Source: Gonapodya sp. JEL0774
Lineage: Eukaryota; Monoblepharomycota; Monoblepharidomycetes; Monoblepharidales; Gonapodyaceae
Assembly: GCA_027604505.1 (NCBI GenBank)
Contig: JADIIX010000205.1
Coordinates: forward strand, 1-30,073
Length of the DNA: 30,073 nucleotides
Reading direction: 5' to 3'
The stretch's first letter is position 1. Every line of letters begins with the position of its first letter. The notes below the pieces were generated by a model. It searched no databases. It saw only the letters and a program-made list of their open reading frames with translations, and had not been told where the DNA came from. Below, piece after piece: positions 1-9,777 of the stretch. The position numbers and the translations under genes are program-made.

Positions 1-819
1 GCGCCGGTGAATTCGAATGCATTCGGAGTTCTGTGGGAGAAATCGCGTGATTGGGGGATGAGGAACGTTTGGAATTTCGCCATGTCTCTGTGAGCGGTTG
101 CCCCCCAAATCTGGACTAGTGGCAACTGAGGTGAGAGGGAATTCACCTTCCCCAGTGATCAGACGCGTTATTCTGAAAGATGCTGCCTCAAGTCGCCAAT
201 TAGAACCTTGACAAGCTGCGATTGATGAAGAATTCGGTCGATCGATGAGCGGCGGATATGTTGGAGTGCTGACGCGTTTCAATTTAGACGTGCGGCGTTC
301 ACGATGAATGTTACCAGGGAAAAGGCACGGCTTCAGTAAAAGCGTCTATCGGCAATTTAGCGATGATATTGTTTTGTTCGACAGCTACGCTTGCAACTTT
401 AAATTCCAATAGAATATATTTTCCCGTCGAAGTGAAGGTTGGAGTTTGAGACATCGTACTCATTCTTTGAAGAAAACATGGGACCACGCGTAATCAAATC
501 ATACGATTCGCACTTTTTTGATAGTGTGAAGAAGCGAGAAGATGGATTTGATATCAGATGAAGATCTTCGCAGAAATCTAACGGAACACCATGAACGAGA
601 AGGTGAGTGTACGACCACTACCTGGTGCGTCGTAAAGCTCTAAAATTCACGAAATGATCTTTATTTTCTAAAATCAACACCGAAATGTTGTTTAATGTAA
701 AGAAAGTTGATGTCAGCATTCACCGGCCTTGCGCCTGTTACCCGCTGTCTCACACCTTCTTGAACTACGCGCATAAAAGAACCGTTCTGAGCTCCAGTTA
801 CAAATTACCCAACCTCGCG
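1..819. other. Left flank, no gene established; one possible short exon
   Basis: No long open frame or family motif is visible here. At 542-602 a short plus-strand stretch reads from an ATG (MDLISDEDLRRN...) to a good donor, GTGAGT, at 603. It could be the first exon of the BTB gene that follows. However, it ends with one spare base, and no acceptor before position 820 restores the BTB frame, so I did not join it. The rest is moderately AT-rich and probably holds the promoter of the first BTB copy. Confidence 0.3.
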
Positions 820-1728
820 ATGACGCACTCGTCTATCGATTTCGACAACCATCCCTACTGTCCGGGCATCATTTTCCAGGCCGCCAGTGGTGAACCACGC
901 GCGCTTGCCACTACATACGAACCGTCGACCACCGTAGATCAAGTTCCAAACAATCCTGTTCTCTTCAAGGTCTGCTCAGCACAGCTCGTGTGCTTGTCGG
1001 GGTTCTTTGGTACCATGCTGGCTGATCTCGAGAGTGCAGTAAAGAATGAAGATCCAATCGTGCGTTTTAGGGTTCGACATTGTGGTCTCTTTTTGTTATC
1101 TGTATTTTTGGAGAGAACTCAGACAATGGCGATGGGAATTCACATTTTCCATGCAGATTATCCCAGTTCCTGAGCCTGAAACCACCGTTGCTGCATTTCA
1201 CACGTGGATCAACAGCACAGGGAGCACACCTTTCTCACCTCAGATCTGGGTCCGCTCCTCGCCTTCGCCGACAGGTACGACATACTCCGTCTCATGGAAG
1301 TCATCAGATGGTACCTTGAAGCTTCGATCCCGCTCCCAGATCTAGAGCATCTTATGCTCACCGATCGATATGGGTTTGGGACCCTCAAGACCAAAGTGTG
1401 GGACGCGGCATCTCAACCTATGTGCTTGGCAACCTTACAGCACGAAAAGCAATCGGAGGTGTTGCTGCAAATGTCCAAGGAGACAATAGCCAAGCTCATC
1501 AAGGCTAAAGTAGAGAAAGACACTCTCATAGACCAGTACATTCGGAAGCTCATCACGTCAGCGAACTATGCAGGGTACAGTAGGGGTCGAGCAAGTGCCG
1601 GAGCGACAGTTACTAATCTCACAGTCCATGTCCCGGATGTTCGAGTGTCATTGATTTCTCGCACTGGAAGGAGCATTCTCTCCAATGTTGTTTTCCCCAG
1701 GCAGAAGTGCTTGGAATTAAAAATGTAA
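820..1728 (+). pseudogene. BTB/POZ-domain protein, first of two copies, frame disrupted
   Basis: BTB/POZ domains mediate dimerisation and often bring partners to cullin-3 ubiquitin ligases; large BTB sets are common in Agaricomycetes. Exon 1 (820-1059) carries the start of the fold, including VLFKVCSAQLVCLSGFFGTM, the counterpart of the usual FRVHSALLS...FF core. A phase-0 intron (1060-1156, GTGCGT...GCAG) leads into IIPVPEPETTV, and the second copy has the equivalent junction. After TWINSTGSTPFS the frame is lost. It resumes one frame over as LLAFADRYDILRLMEVI, the typical end of the fold. I see no GT-AG pair of workable length between about 1215 and 1255, so this is a one-base indel in the genome or the assembly. 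The tail to 1728 is helical (ETIAKLIKAKVEKDTL). The start at 820 is the ATG nearest the domain. It could also be the N-terminal half of one double-BTB protein. Confidence 0.5.
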
Positions 1729-1850
1729 GCTTTTCATATAGCTAGATCGTTTTGTGGGCAAATACGTGTCTTCTTGAAGTATCCGCATATGATGTGTCGA
1801 GCGAAGAACTTGCCTTTACTACCAAAAGTACATCACTTTGCATCGAGCTC

Positions 1851-2404
1851 ATGTGTCCACTCTATCTATCACATAAATTCTATTTCCACACCGGCGACAT
1901 TATCTTGGAAGCCGTGCGCCCACCGAATCATTCACGTTCAACCAAAGTTTATGGTCTGACGTCATCGATATTTTCAACCAGCTCAACGAGGGACGGTACA
2001 CGTGATGGCCTTGATATTATCCACTACCGAGTCCACTCAGGACTTTTGGTCATGTTCTCGATATTTTTCGCCTCTTTGCTGGAGGATTTGAGGACCGTCA
2101 GCTCGAAGGACACGACCGTAAGGTGAGCTCCTTTGTTGCCCAGCACATTTCATAAACCTTCCATGCTGGGACTTTAACTCGCATATACTGATGTTTTCAG
2201 ATCATCCCGCTTCCGGAATCCCCTTTCGTCGTTTCACTCTTCCTTGAGTGGCTCTACGACGGTATCTTCCTTTCTGAACCCTCGGTCACACGCCAACTCC
2301 TGCAATTCGCTGACAAGTACGACATTCCATCGCTCGTTAAAGGGATCAAGCTGTGGGAAAGTCGGATCGGTGATCGCATGAAGATAATGGTGGAGTGCGG
2401 GTGA
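1851..2404 (+). CDS. BTB/POZ-domain protein, second copy
   Basis: Two exons, 1851-2117 and 2201-2404, join in phase 0 over an 83-nt intron (GTAAGG...TTTCAG) to give about 156 residues. Exon 1 holds HTGDIILEAV and YRVHSGLLVMFSIFFASLLE, the first half of a BTB fold; between them lies an insertion of about 30 residues rich in Ser, Thr and Arg. Exon 2 holds IIPLPESPFVVSLFLEWLYD and LLQFADKYDIPSLVKGI, the second half. The best-supported part is the junction DTT|IIPLPE, which matches the first copy's DPI|IIPVPE. The start is uncertain: 1851 is the only in-frame ATG before the domain. The frame is open upstream to about 1752, so an exon may link it to the first copy. The role is probably protein-protein interaction; no partner can be inferred. 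Confidence 0.6.
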
Positions 2405-2731
2405 AGGAGTCCGCAGTGGATCAGTTGGAAGGGAGGAAGAAGTTTCGGGATGGTATCCGAGATTTAGAGCTTCACTAGCGAGTTCTTCATTGCAATGACA
2501 ACAATTGCAGACAGAATTGTAAGGTCCTTAGACTAGAGCACACGCCGCTCCTTCACATAGATCAAAGGTCCGAGACTAGCGATTGGTGATATACGCCGAT
2601 GCCGTACCAATGAGTTGAGCTTGAGTTGTCTTTCGTTTTCCATGCAGGCTGTGCAGATTTGGACCACGCGAGAAGTTCTACCTCACTCACTCAGTTTTGA
2701 CGGACTGCCAAAAGCCAAGACCGACGCCCAT
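2405..2731. other. Intergenic, convergent 3' ends
   Basis: This lies between the stop of the second BTB copy (plus) and the stop of the first MYND copy (minus). I see no open frame with family features and no clear repeat. Confidence 0.5.
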
Positions 2732-3701
2732 TTATTCTGATTTCTTGCACACAAGCTTATGCGCTTTCCAGTGTTTCTTCTGGCAGTCCTCCGAGCAATA
2801 TCTGGCTACATGACAACGTACACAACGTTTGAGCCCAGACTCCTTTCCTTCCGTACATTGAACACTCCAACACCACGCATCTGCAGACCAGCCAAGTCTC
2901 TTCGCAGACATTTTAGCTAGATCATCTCGCACTCTGCTCGATGGAGCGTTTATGTATGGGCCCCAGTACCCGTCAACAGTGCGAACTGGCGTCCAATTTG
3001 AGCTTCTTTTCCCACCTCCAATGAGAGATATACCCCCCACAAATCCCGGATGTCTCCGGCATAAAAGAATTCAAGAATCTCTGAGCGACTGGCTTTGAAC
3101 CGCTCATTTGCCTCAGCGTGCTTCACGAATTCATCCCCGTCTGCACTTGCGATCCACGTCAGGATGTTGGTGACGAGCAGCTCCAACCCGCGGTCAGAGA
3201 AATAATATTCCCTAGCCTCTGGTCTCTTTGCATGACGTCGCTCCACCTCTTCTGCGAATAAATCCAGGGTTCTCGGTACAACGTTGCAGCCAGGCATTCG
3301 AAGCAACGCGACAGCGATGTTGTTCGATTCGCGACCCCAATAATAGATGATGTTCTTCGCAACAAGGCTGTCCTGTGTCTGAGGACCACCACCAGGCGGG
3401 AATGCTCTGGCTGCGATGTCTTGCAGCAACGTCCCGAACCCCAGAGCGGTGGTGATAACGTGACGGGCGTGAGATTGCTGAGCAGGCGAACTATTGTACA
3501 TAGTGCCTTCGATCACATCGTTGAGATTGTTGAGGAGGAATGATAAGGTAGGAAAAGGGCGGGTAGCGAGGACCTCGGAGAAGAACTTTACGATCATGGA
3601 CGGGATAGGTCCAGAGCGTCACGTTGAATCGCCAGGACTTCCCAGAGCGGGTCACTGTCGACCGTTTCAAAGTCATAAATTTTGGAGTCGATCGTCTTCA
3701 T
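2732..3701 (-). pseudogene. MYND zinc-finger protein, copy 1, two frame breaks
   Basis: The gene reads from an ATG at 3701 (MKTIDSKIYDFETVDSDP) towards 2732. The C-terminus is a clear MYND finger: KRCVRCHVARYCSEDCQ followed by KKHWKAHKLVC, with CWSVQC as the first cysteine pair. MYND fingers bind proline-rich peptides; this fungal family otherwise has a helical N-terminal region. Against the neighbouring copy 2, two breaks show. Near 3600, the DALDLSRP frame runs into a stop while MIVKFFSEVL continues one base over, consistent with loss of one base. Near 2955-2990, the FALLTG frame ends and the finger is read in another frame. The long central part (3597-2950) is open. Each break is a single-frame shift, so a functional gene with assembly errors is possible, but I favour a young pseudogene. 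Confidence 0.6.
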
Positions 3702-4069
3702 TGCTCTTCCAGCAAGAATCCAAACAATGAATGTGAAACTTTACAAAGTATGCCCCTGCACACTTGTGAAGGCCCCACAGAAAACCGGTGGCGAATTCTC
3801 ATTGCACTGCTAGAGAGGGCCCCACTGGAGAAACTGGCTTAGAGTGGAGTGAGAGGATATGTTCCGACCCGGCGGGTCACTCATCATCCACAGTTTGCAA
3901 CGCTAGCGTTTGCTACTCGGGAGGTTCTACAATGATCGCCGGTCGGAACTGAAACTATATAAGATGCTTTTGTATCGCCTAAACGCACGTCTCTTAGTCC
4001 CTAGCTTGTGTGCAGCAATAACTGCCGCGTCCACGTCCATTGTTCATTCAGATACTCCAGGCCGTGTGT
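3702..4069. other. Intergenic between the MYND copies
   Basis: No gene is recognised. A plus-strand TATATAAG lies near 3957-3964, and an ATG a few bases later starts a short frame whose beginning resembles a signal peptide (LLVPSLCAAITAAS). That frame runs into the antisense of copy 2, and nothing shows it is used. Confidence 0.4.
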
Positions 4070-5032
4070 CTACTCCGCTCGCTCCTTGCACACTAGTTTA
4101 TGCGCCTTCCAATGTTTCTTTTGACACTCCTCCGAGCAATACCTCGCCACATGACACCTCCGACACCGTTTGTGACCGATAGCCTTCCCTGACACACTCA
4201 CCACACTCCAGCAGCACGCGTCCGCCGACCAACTTTGCGCCTCTTTGATTTTATGGTCCACAATAACGCTCTCCTGGATCCTCCCTAGCGCCAGTTTGCG
4301 GTACGGATTGCTCCTGCCCCCCGTGAGCAGAGCGAATGGCCGAGTTCCTTCTCCTTGGCGAGCTCGGCAGAGAGGTAGAGTCACCACCGGTCGTAGATGG
4401 GGCCTTGGTTGAACAGCCGGAGCATCAAGGGACGACAAGCCTTGAATCGCTCGTTGCCCTCCACTTGTTTCACGAACGTATCGCCCTCCCCAGCGATCAT
4501 CCACCCGTCGTAGTCAGAAGTTCGGGGCATTTGTCGGAGAAGAACAATTCGCGCTCAGGCGGTCTCTTGGCATGGCGCCGCTCGACCTCGACGGCGTACG
4601 TGTCCAGGGTTAGTACTCGGGTCGCAGGAGTGCATCGCGAGTGTTTCGGGAATCGCGGCCAACGTACCAGACGATGTTCTTGGCGAACAGACTTTCCATC
4701 GTTTCTGGCCCGTCTCCAGGCGGGAACGTCAGCCGAAAAATATCTCTGAGCAAGGTCCCGTAAGCACGTGCGTTGTTGAGGACATGACGGGACTGGGCTC
4801 GTTGGGCGGGAGAAAAGTCGTGTGTGTTTCCGACAATGGCGTCGCTAAGATTGGTGAGAAAGAACGAGGTGGTGCTGATTTGCGCCGTGGCGAGGACTCG
4901 GGCGAAATACTCAACGATGAGATCCGGGCGAGACGGGTCGAGCAAGTCCCGCTCCATCACCAAGGGGATCCAGTTGGGGTCGGATTCGGCGTAGTCATCT
5001 AATTCGTAGATCTATGAATCGATCGTCTTCAC
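4070..5032 (-). pseudogene. MYND zinc-finger protein, copy 2, clearly decayed
   Basis: This is a tandem paralogue of copy 1, same strand, same order of blocks, with multiple lesions. The position of copy 1's ATG reads GTG (5032-5030). A TAG (5014-5012) replaces the codon for Lys7. The body is then open (LIVEYFARVLATA, FSPAQRAQSRHVL, NIVWYVGRDSRN). Near 4615 a stretch of about six codons present in copy 1 is missing and the frame changes before TLDTYAVEVERRHAKR. Near 4500 the frame changes again before DTFVKQVEGNERFKA. An in-frame TGA lies at 4383-4381, and a last shift lies before FALLTGG. The finger itself survives (KRCRRCHVARYCSEECQ, KKHWKAHKLVC), although the second cysteine of the first pair is lost. 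These changes mark a pseudogene. The finger end is the better-conserved part, as expected from recent decay. Confidence 0.75.
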
Positions 5033-5302
5033 TGCGCAGGGGCATGTATGGTCGATCAAACTGTTTTGTTGCACTTGCTGCGCTGCCTGCTGGCTCACAA
5101 TATACCAGGAACCAGTGAGGGAAGATGGTCTAAAAATTGAAAATATAAAACACAAAGTGATAGTTTCATACTGAGTTAAATGCCCGAAAATTCGAAAGTT
5201 CAATGTGTCCCGCTCCTGTCTCGGATACGGTTGACTCCAACGCGCCACTGACGCGCCACCAACTAAAGCCACACACAAGGAAGCCTCTCTCGTATACGAT
5301 GT
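5033..5302. other. Intergenic
   Basis: A short AT-richer gap between the lost start of MYND copy 2 and the stop of the HTH gene. Nothing is recognised in it. Confidence 0.5.
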
Positions 5303-6573
5303 TCAAGCAGCATCCTCAGCTTGCTCAGCCACATCTTGCTTCTTTGGTCCCTTTGTTCGCGCCGCCGACCTGCGCACCTTGCCCTTGTTACTGGTCCGTC
5401 GTGCGCCGCCTCCCGGTTTCCTGGCATCCACACCTTCAGTCGCTTGAGGATCGACATCCGCTGGGGTCTCCGGCGTCGATGGGGAAGGTGGCGCTTGGAC
5501 AACTCCGGCGAGTCCCTGCAACCCCTGTAGAAAGTGCGGCGATGTGGCGACAGCGTCTACGTTGATATGGTCGACGGTTCCAGTTTCAAGTGATGCGTGT
5601 AGGCCAGAGTCCGTTGCCGGTTGATCGCTATCGGCCGGTTCGAGGCCATCTGGTGACTGGACCGTGGTGTGGAGACGTTGTTCCGCGAAAGAGCGCAAGT
5701 ACGCCTCCGCTTGCGCCTGCACCGAGTTCAACCCTTCCACCGCGTACTGGACGTCCGCTTGCGCGACGAGCCTGAGTGTCTGTCCGCCTCTCTTCATGAT
5801 GTTGGAGATTGTCTGCTGGGTGACCTCGAGTCCGAACCGCTCCTTGACAAAGATCACGGCGTCTGCCTGTCTTCGGGCAGGCTCCTCAAGGAGCCACTGG
5901 CGAACCTCGAGTTCGTTGAGCGGATTTAGCTTCTTGGGGCGACGTTGACGGCGGTATTTCTGAGGGTCGTTGGCGACCTCCTCCGATGTTGGGGGAACAG
6001 GTTTGGAGAGCCAAGCGTAGATGGTGCGGTAAGAAACTCCAAAGAAGGTTGCGAGGTCCTGTCAGCACGCGAGAAACCCGAGGACGAGAAAATGATGCAT
6101 TTGGCCGGAATCGTGGGCAGTCAGCGCAATGCGGAGAAGTCTGAGGGTGATCTCACTGCAGCGCCGACGAAAGAGACGAAACTCACCCGTGCACTGAAGT
6201 TCGTGCTCTCCTTGAGCAATTTGCAAGTGGTAATGGCCGTTCTCCTGTCCATATTGAGAAGGTTGGGAACCTGAGCTGCCAGGAGAGGAGCGGCTTCCCC
6301 GACCAGGCTGAATGTCGAGCGAGGACCTTTTCCATGGTGATGGCTGCTCGCTTCGGCAGTGCTCACTTCTGCGTCGCGCTGTTGGTGCGATGCTCCTTCT
6401 TCTTCGATTGCCGGGTGATTCGGTGCGGAGAACGAAGTGAGCAGCATTGCGAGTGTTGTGGAGTCGAAATGTTCGTCTGCGCTTCCCGTTTGTGCTGCAT
6501 CGACGCGTTCTCGGTTGTCTTGACGCTCGTTTGTTGCTGCGGTGGTGTGCGTGGGAGACTCTGCGTCGGCCAT
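5303..6573 (-). CDS. Nuclear protein with paired helix-turn-helix domains (transposase-derived, no DDE domain)
   Basis: Two exons, 6573-6187 and 6058-5303, join in phase 0 over a 128-nt intron (GTGAGT...GACAG) to give 380 residues. Residues 1-115 are acidic and polar, probably disordered. The junction reads STNFSAR|DLATFFGVSYRTIYAWLSKP, a first helix-turn-helix. A basic linker (KYRRQRRPKKLNP) follows. The second helix-turn-helix spans about residues 175-218 (NELEVRQWLLEEPARRQADA, then FGLEVTQQTISNIMKRGG). This order (HTH, RRPKKL linker, HTH ending in TISxIxKRxG) is the bipartite DNA-binding region of Tc1/mariner/IS630 transposases. No DDE catalytic region follows. Instead there is a helical stretch, a Pro-rich segment and a Lys/Arg-rich C-terminus that could be a nuclear signal. 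I infer a DNA-binding protein exapted from a transposase. An N-terminal remnant of an element is the alternative, but the intact frame and clean intron argue against it. Confidence 0.7.
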
Positions 6574-6862
6574 TGAGAGAAGTGGATTTTTGGTGAAACG
6601 TGTAGGGGTGGCGGTAGTGACGATAATTACTTGTACGAAGACCTTGCACTCCGCAACACCGCAAAATGAATCTATAATTTGTGAATCCTTATTTGGTACT
6701 CGGGATGACTGTCATATGCACTTATCGGAAATACTGGGAATAACTCGCATGCTTCGGTGTACCACCTGCCGCTTGATCCGGAACCTACAGAGGACACGTC
6801 GTACAATATGAACAGTGCTTCATCACTTATACCGGTTACGACTAGAACTCCGATGGCGACTC
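6574..6862. other. Short intergenic region upstream of the HTH gene
   Basis: Lies between the CLASRP-like stop and the ATG of the HTH gene, both on the minus strand. It probably carries the HTH gene's promoter; no motif stands out. Confidence 0.4.
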
Positions 6863-9619
6863 CTAAACACACAAGGCGACAATGATTAGATGGATTATAG
6901 CACACGTGCACGCACAACAACCCCGGAAGCAAAGCACAGCGATCGAGGCTGGCCTGACATGATATGGATTCTCTCGAATCCAATAGCGGGAGCACCCTGA
7001 CAACGAATTCCGAAAGTTCAAACTCAAAACGCGATAAGGGAAATACAACCTTGGACTCCCCCGCCCCTCCCCGGAGCCATGTCCATTCCTCGACCGGGCA
7101 TCCCGCATGCGCCTTTTCTTCTCGTCAACACGCCGCCGGCCATCGGACCGTGAAAGAGAGCTACTCGACGATCGCGACGATGTTGACCTCCTACGCTTGC
7201 GTTGCGTCGATGATTTCTTTTGTCTTTTATCCGGACTGCTCGACGAACTGTTCGGGCTCCTGCTCCTTGATCGTCTATTGCGACTGCGACTGTGACTCCT
7301 GCTCCGCTCTCGACTTCTCAAACGCTTGTTGCGCCCCTGACGAGGACTGCGGCTCTGGCTACGGTACCGTGGTCTCTCGGACTCACGCCGCGCCTCCAAA
7401 TAGTGCTCCGTACGTGTGTTTCGTCGTGGTGGACTTCGACTTCTGCTCCGCGACTCAGACTCATCGCGGCGTGCGGATTTCAACAGTCCCGTTTTGTCGT
7501 CGCGTGGGACATTTCGTTGATTTCGAGCGATGTGGGCAATTTCGACATTTGAAGGTTCCGCTCCCGCTCCCTGTAAGTCGCGGAGCACCGGCACTGGCTC
7601 GTCCTGCTTCACTTTCGCACCCCCTCGAAGGCTGACAATCATATTTCAATAGCAAAATTGAAATAAAAAAATGGCTATTTGAGCGCAGAATTTCGTTGGA
7701 AGTTTTGTGAGAGGTGGACTCACTTTGTTGGCCGCTTGGACTTTTTAAACGCGATAAGGGGCGCTCCTTCACCAGACGCTGTTGGCACACTCAGAGTCAC
7801 AGACGTGACGGCCACTTTCGGAAACACACACGCCGAGCCCGTCCAGCGCAAAAAAATTTGTCAGTCTCTGAAAGGACAGTCTCGCACCCTACCACGTCCA
7901 CGTCCATAACTCACCGTCCAACCCTCCCACGACAGCCTCCTCATCCTCTCTCGCCGCCTTGCGCAGTCTCTCTCTTGCTGAAAAACCCGGCGCCGACAAG
8001 ACGCTTCGTACCGCCGTTGCTGCATCGCCTTTGGACCACGGCTCGTCTTCAGCAGACGAAATGTCCTCGACTGCGCCGGGGACGGGCTCGGGGGCGAACT
8101 CGACGCCGCCGAGGTCAGAGCTCGGAGAGGAAGAGCGGGATGAGGCGCTGCGAGGTTACATGGTAGTCGTGTGAAGCGCCGCCCCTGCATGATTCTGCAA
8201 ACTCCTGACTGAGACTGAGAAACACGATCCCACACCTACCTTTCGTCCCCCGACACGCTCTCCCGCCTCGAACCACTCCCATCACTATTTTCGGACAGTT
8301 CCCCATAGGCGTGCCCCTGCTCCCCTCCGACTTCCGAATCAGAATCGCTGGCGTGCTTTTTTCGACCGCGCCCGTAACCGCGTATGCGACGCGCTTGGAG
8401 ACGATTGAGGCGGCGTTCCTATTAAGGGGGACCCACCTGGTGTTTGCGCTTGCTATGTCTTCTGACAGAGTCACGAGCCTCGACTCACCTCTGCCACCTT
8501 TCCCCTCCGCTGTTTCTCTTCTACTCTTGCGCACTGTCGCGCTGTTTTCTCCATCTTGTCGACACCGTATGCCAGACCAAGTTGGTTGAATCGCGCAACG
8601 TGGTCTGGAGGGAGATGGTCGATCCAGTCCAGGTAGGCCGCGGGGGAGGGGAACCCCACGTCAGAAGTGGAAGGCAGTGTAGTAGTGTGGGCGAAAGTTT
8701 TTGGGAAAGGTTCGGTGGGAGTGGCGGCGGGGGCCTTCGTTCTGATCAGGGAACTTTACATAACAACGCTCGCATGGACATGAACGACCACAAAAACACG
8801 AGAGAGTCTCACTTGTCACCAGACCCGAGCACGTCATTAGCATCCTGATTTTTGGATCTACCGGCTGCTCCAGCCTTGGAATGCTGAACAAGGTGCGCGT
8901 TCCAGCCTGCGTCGATTGCCTGGAGGGTGGCAACCTCGGGACCTACAAGGAATCACCCGAAGTCTGGAATGCTTCTCCAAATAAAATTCTTGTCCACAGT
9001 GACTCACGTCCTTTCACCTCCGCATCCACAAGGTCCCGATACCGCTCAAAATTGAGGTCATCCGAGATACGCTCCTCCTCTGGCAACGTTAGCTGTGACG
9101 CTGACGTACTCGCAGCGACGGGCTCTTCGGGGACCAGATCGAGTAAATTGCGCGCATCGAACCGATCCACGGTGGCTTCCTGGTCGGCAAGCCATGGTGA
9201 CAGGTCCTTGCCGGTTTCGATTGCGTAGTATCTGTTTTCATTCACCGGTGCAATTTGAGCTCCGAGTAAGAACACGGAGGACAACTAGAACAAATCTCAC
9301 TTCTCAGCATCCATTACAGCCTTGTAGCTCGTCCCAGTGAGTCGAATGAGCTGGATCGGGTCCGTCATCCGCGCATCCATTTCCATCTTCCTCTTCTCGG
9401 CCCGTGCCTTGTTTTCGTCCATAAGCGCATACAGCTGGCAACATGTTGCGACGTGGTGAACACGGGAGGAAACAGAGGGAGGACATTGTGCAAAAAGTTA
9501 TGTAGATGTATGGAGATGATAGAATGTTCCAAAATTGGGAGGGACGACGACAAAAAACGAGACGACGGGAGCTGGGACCTTACTCTGCGCTCCTCTTTAC
9601 GCGCGGCATGCCAGGCCAT
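6863..9619 (-). CDS. CLASRP-like: CLASRP/SFRS16-type SR-related splicing regulator
   Basis: Nine exons (9619-9584, 9434-9301, 9231-9008, 8942-8813, 8753-8489, 8418-8240, 8147-7915, 7814-7724, 7631-6863) close in frame at 686 residues; human CLASRP is of similar length. The start MAWHAARKEERR aligns with human MWHEARKHERK. Next come DPIQLIRLTGTSYKAV, DLSPWLADQEATVDRFDAR and LNFERYRDLVDAEV, the DRY_EERY (SWAP N-terminal) domain. The middle has FNQLGLAYGVDKMEK and the basic ERRLNRLQARRIRG, also in the expected order. The last exon begins with an arginine/serine domain rich in RS and SR pairs. In animals this protein binds the kinase CLK4 and affects splice-site choice in the nucleus; the same role is inferred. 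The last ~50 residues after the RS domain are hydrophobic and unlike the family, so the true 3' end may use one more intron. Confidence 0.88.
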
Positions 9620-9777
9620 TTTAATTAGTCCCTCGTACTGTGTTAGAGAGATAGCGATCGTACGGATGATCAAACACTGCTAAGAATATTGTATGTATGA
9701 GTGATTCATCCAACAAGAGAAACAATCATATGTACAAAGTCACCCATCAGCGAATAAATAGAAAATGTGAGCGAAAG
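9620..9777. other. Short gap between GT90 stop and CLASRP-like start
   Basis: Only 158 nt separate two minus-strand genes. It must hold the 3' UTR of GT90 and the promoter of the splicing gene. It is AT-rich; no specific box is claimed. Confidence 0.4.

Noticed and set aside
6964-7635. Plus-strand open frame of 223 codons, cysteine-rich
   Set aside because: It is the antisense of the RS-repeat exon of the CLASRP-like gene; the repeated Arg/Ser codons create an open, biased frame on the other strand.
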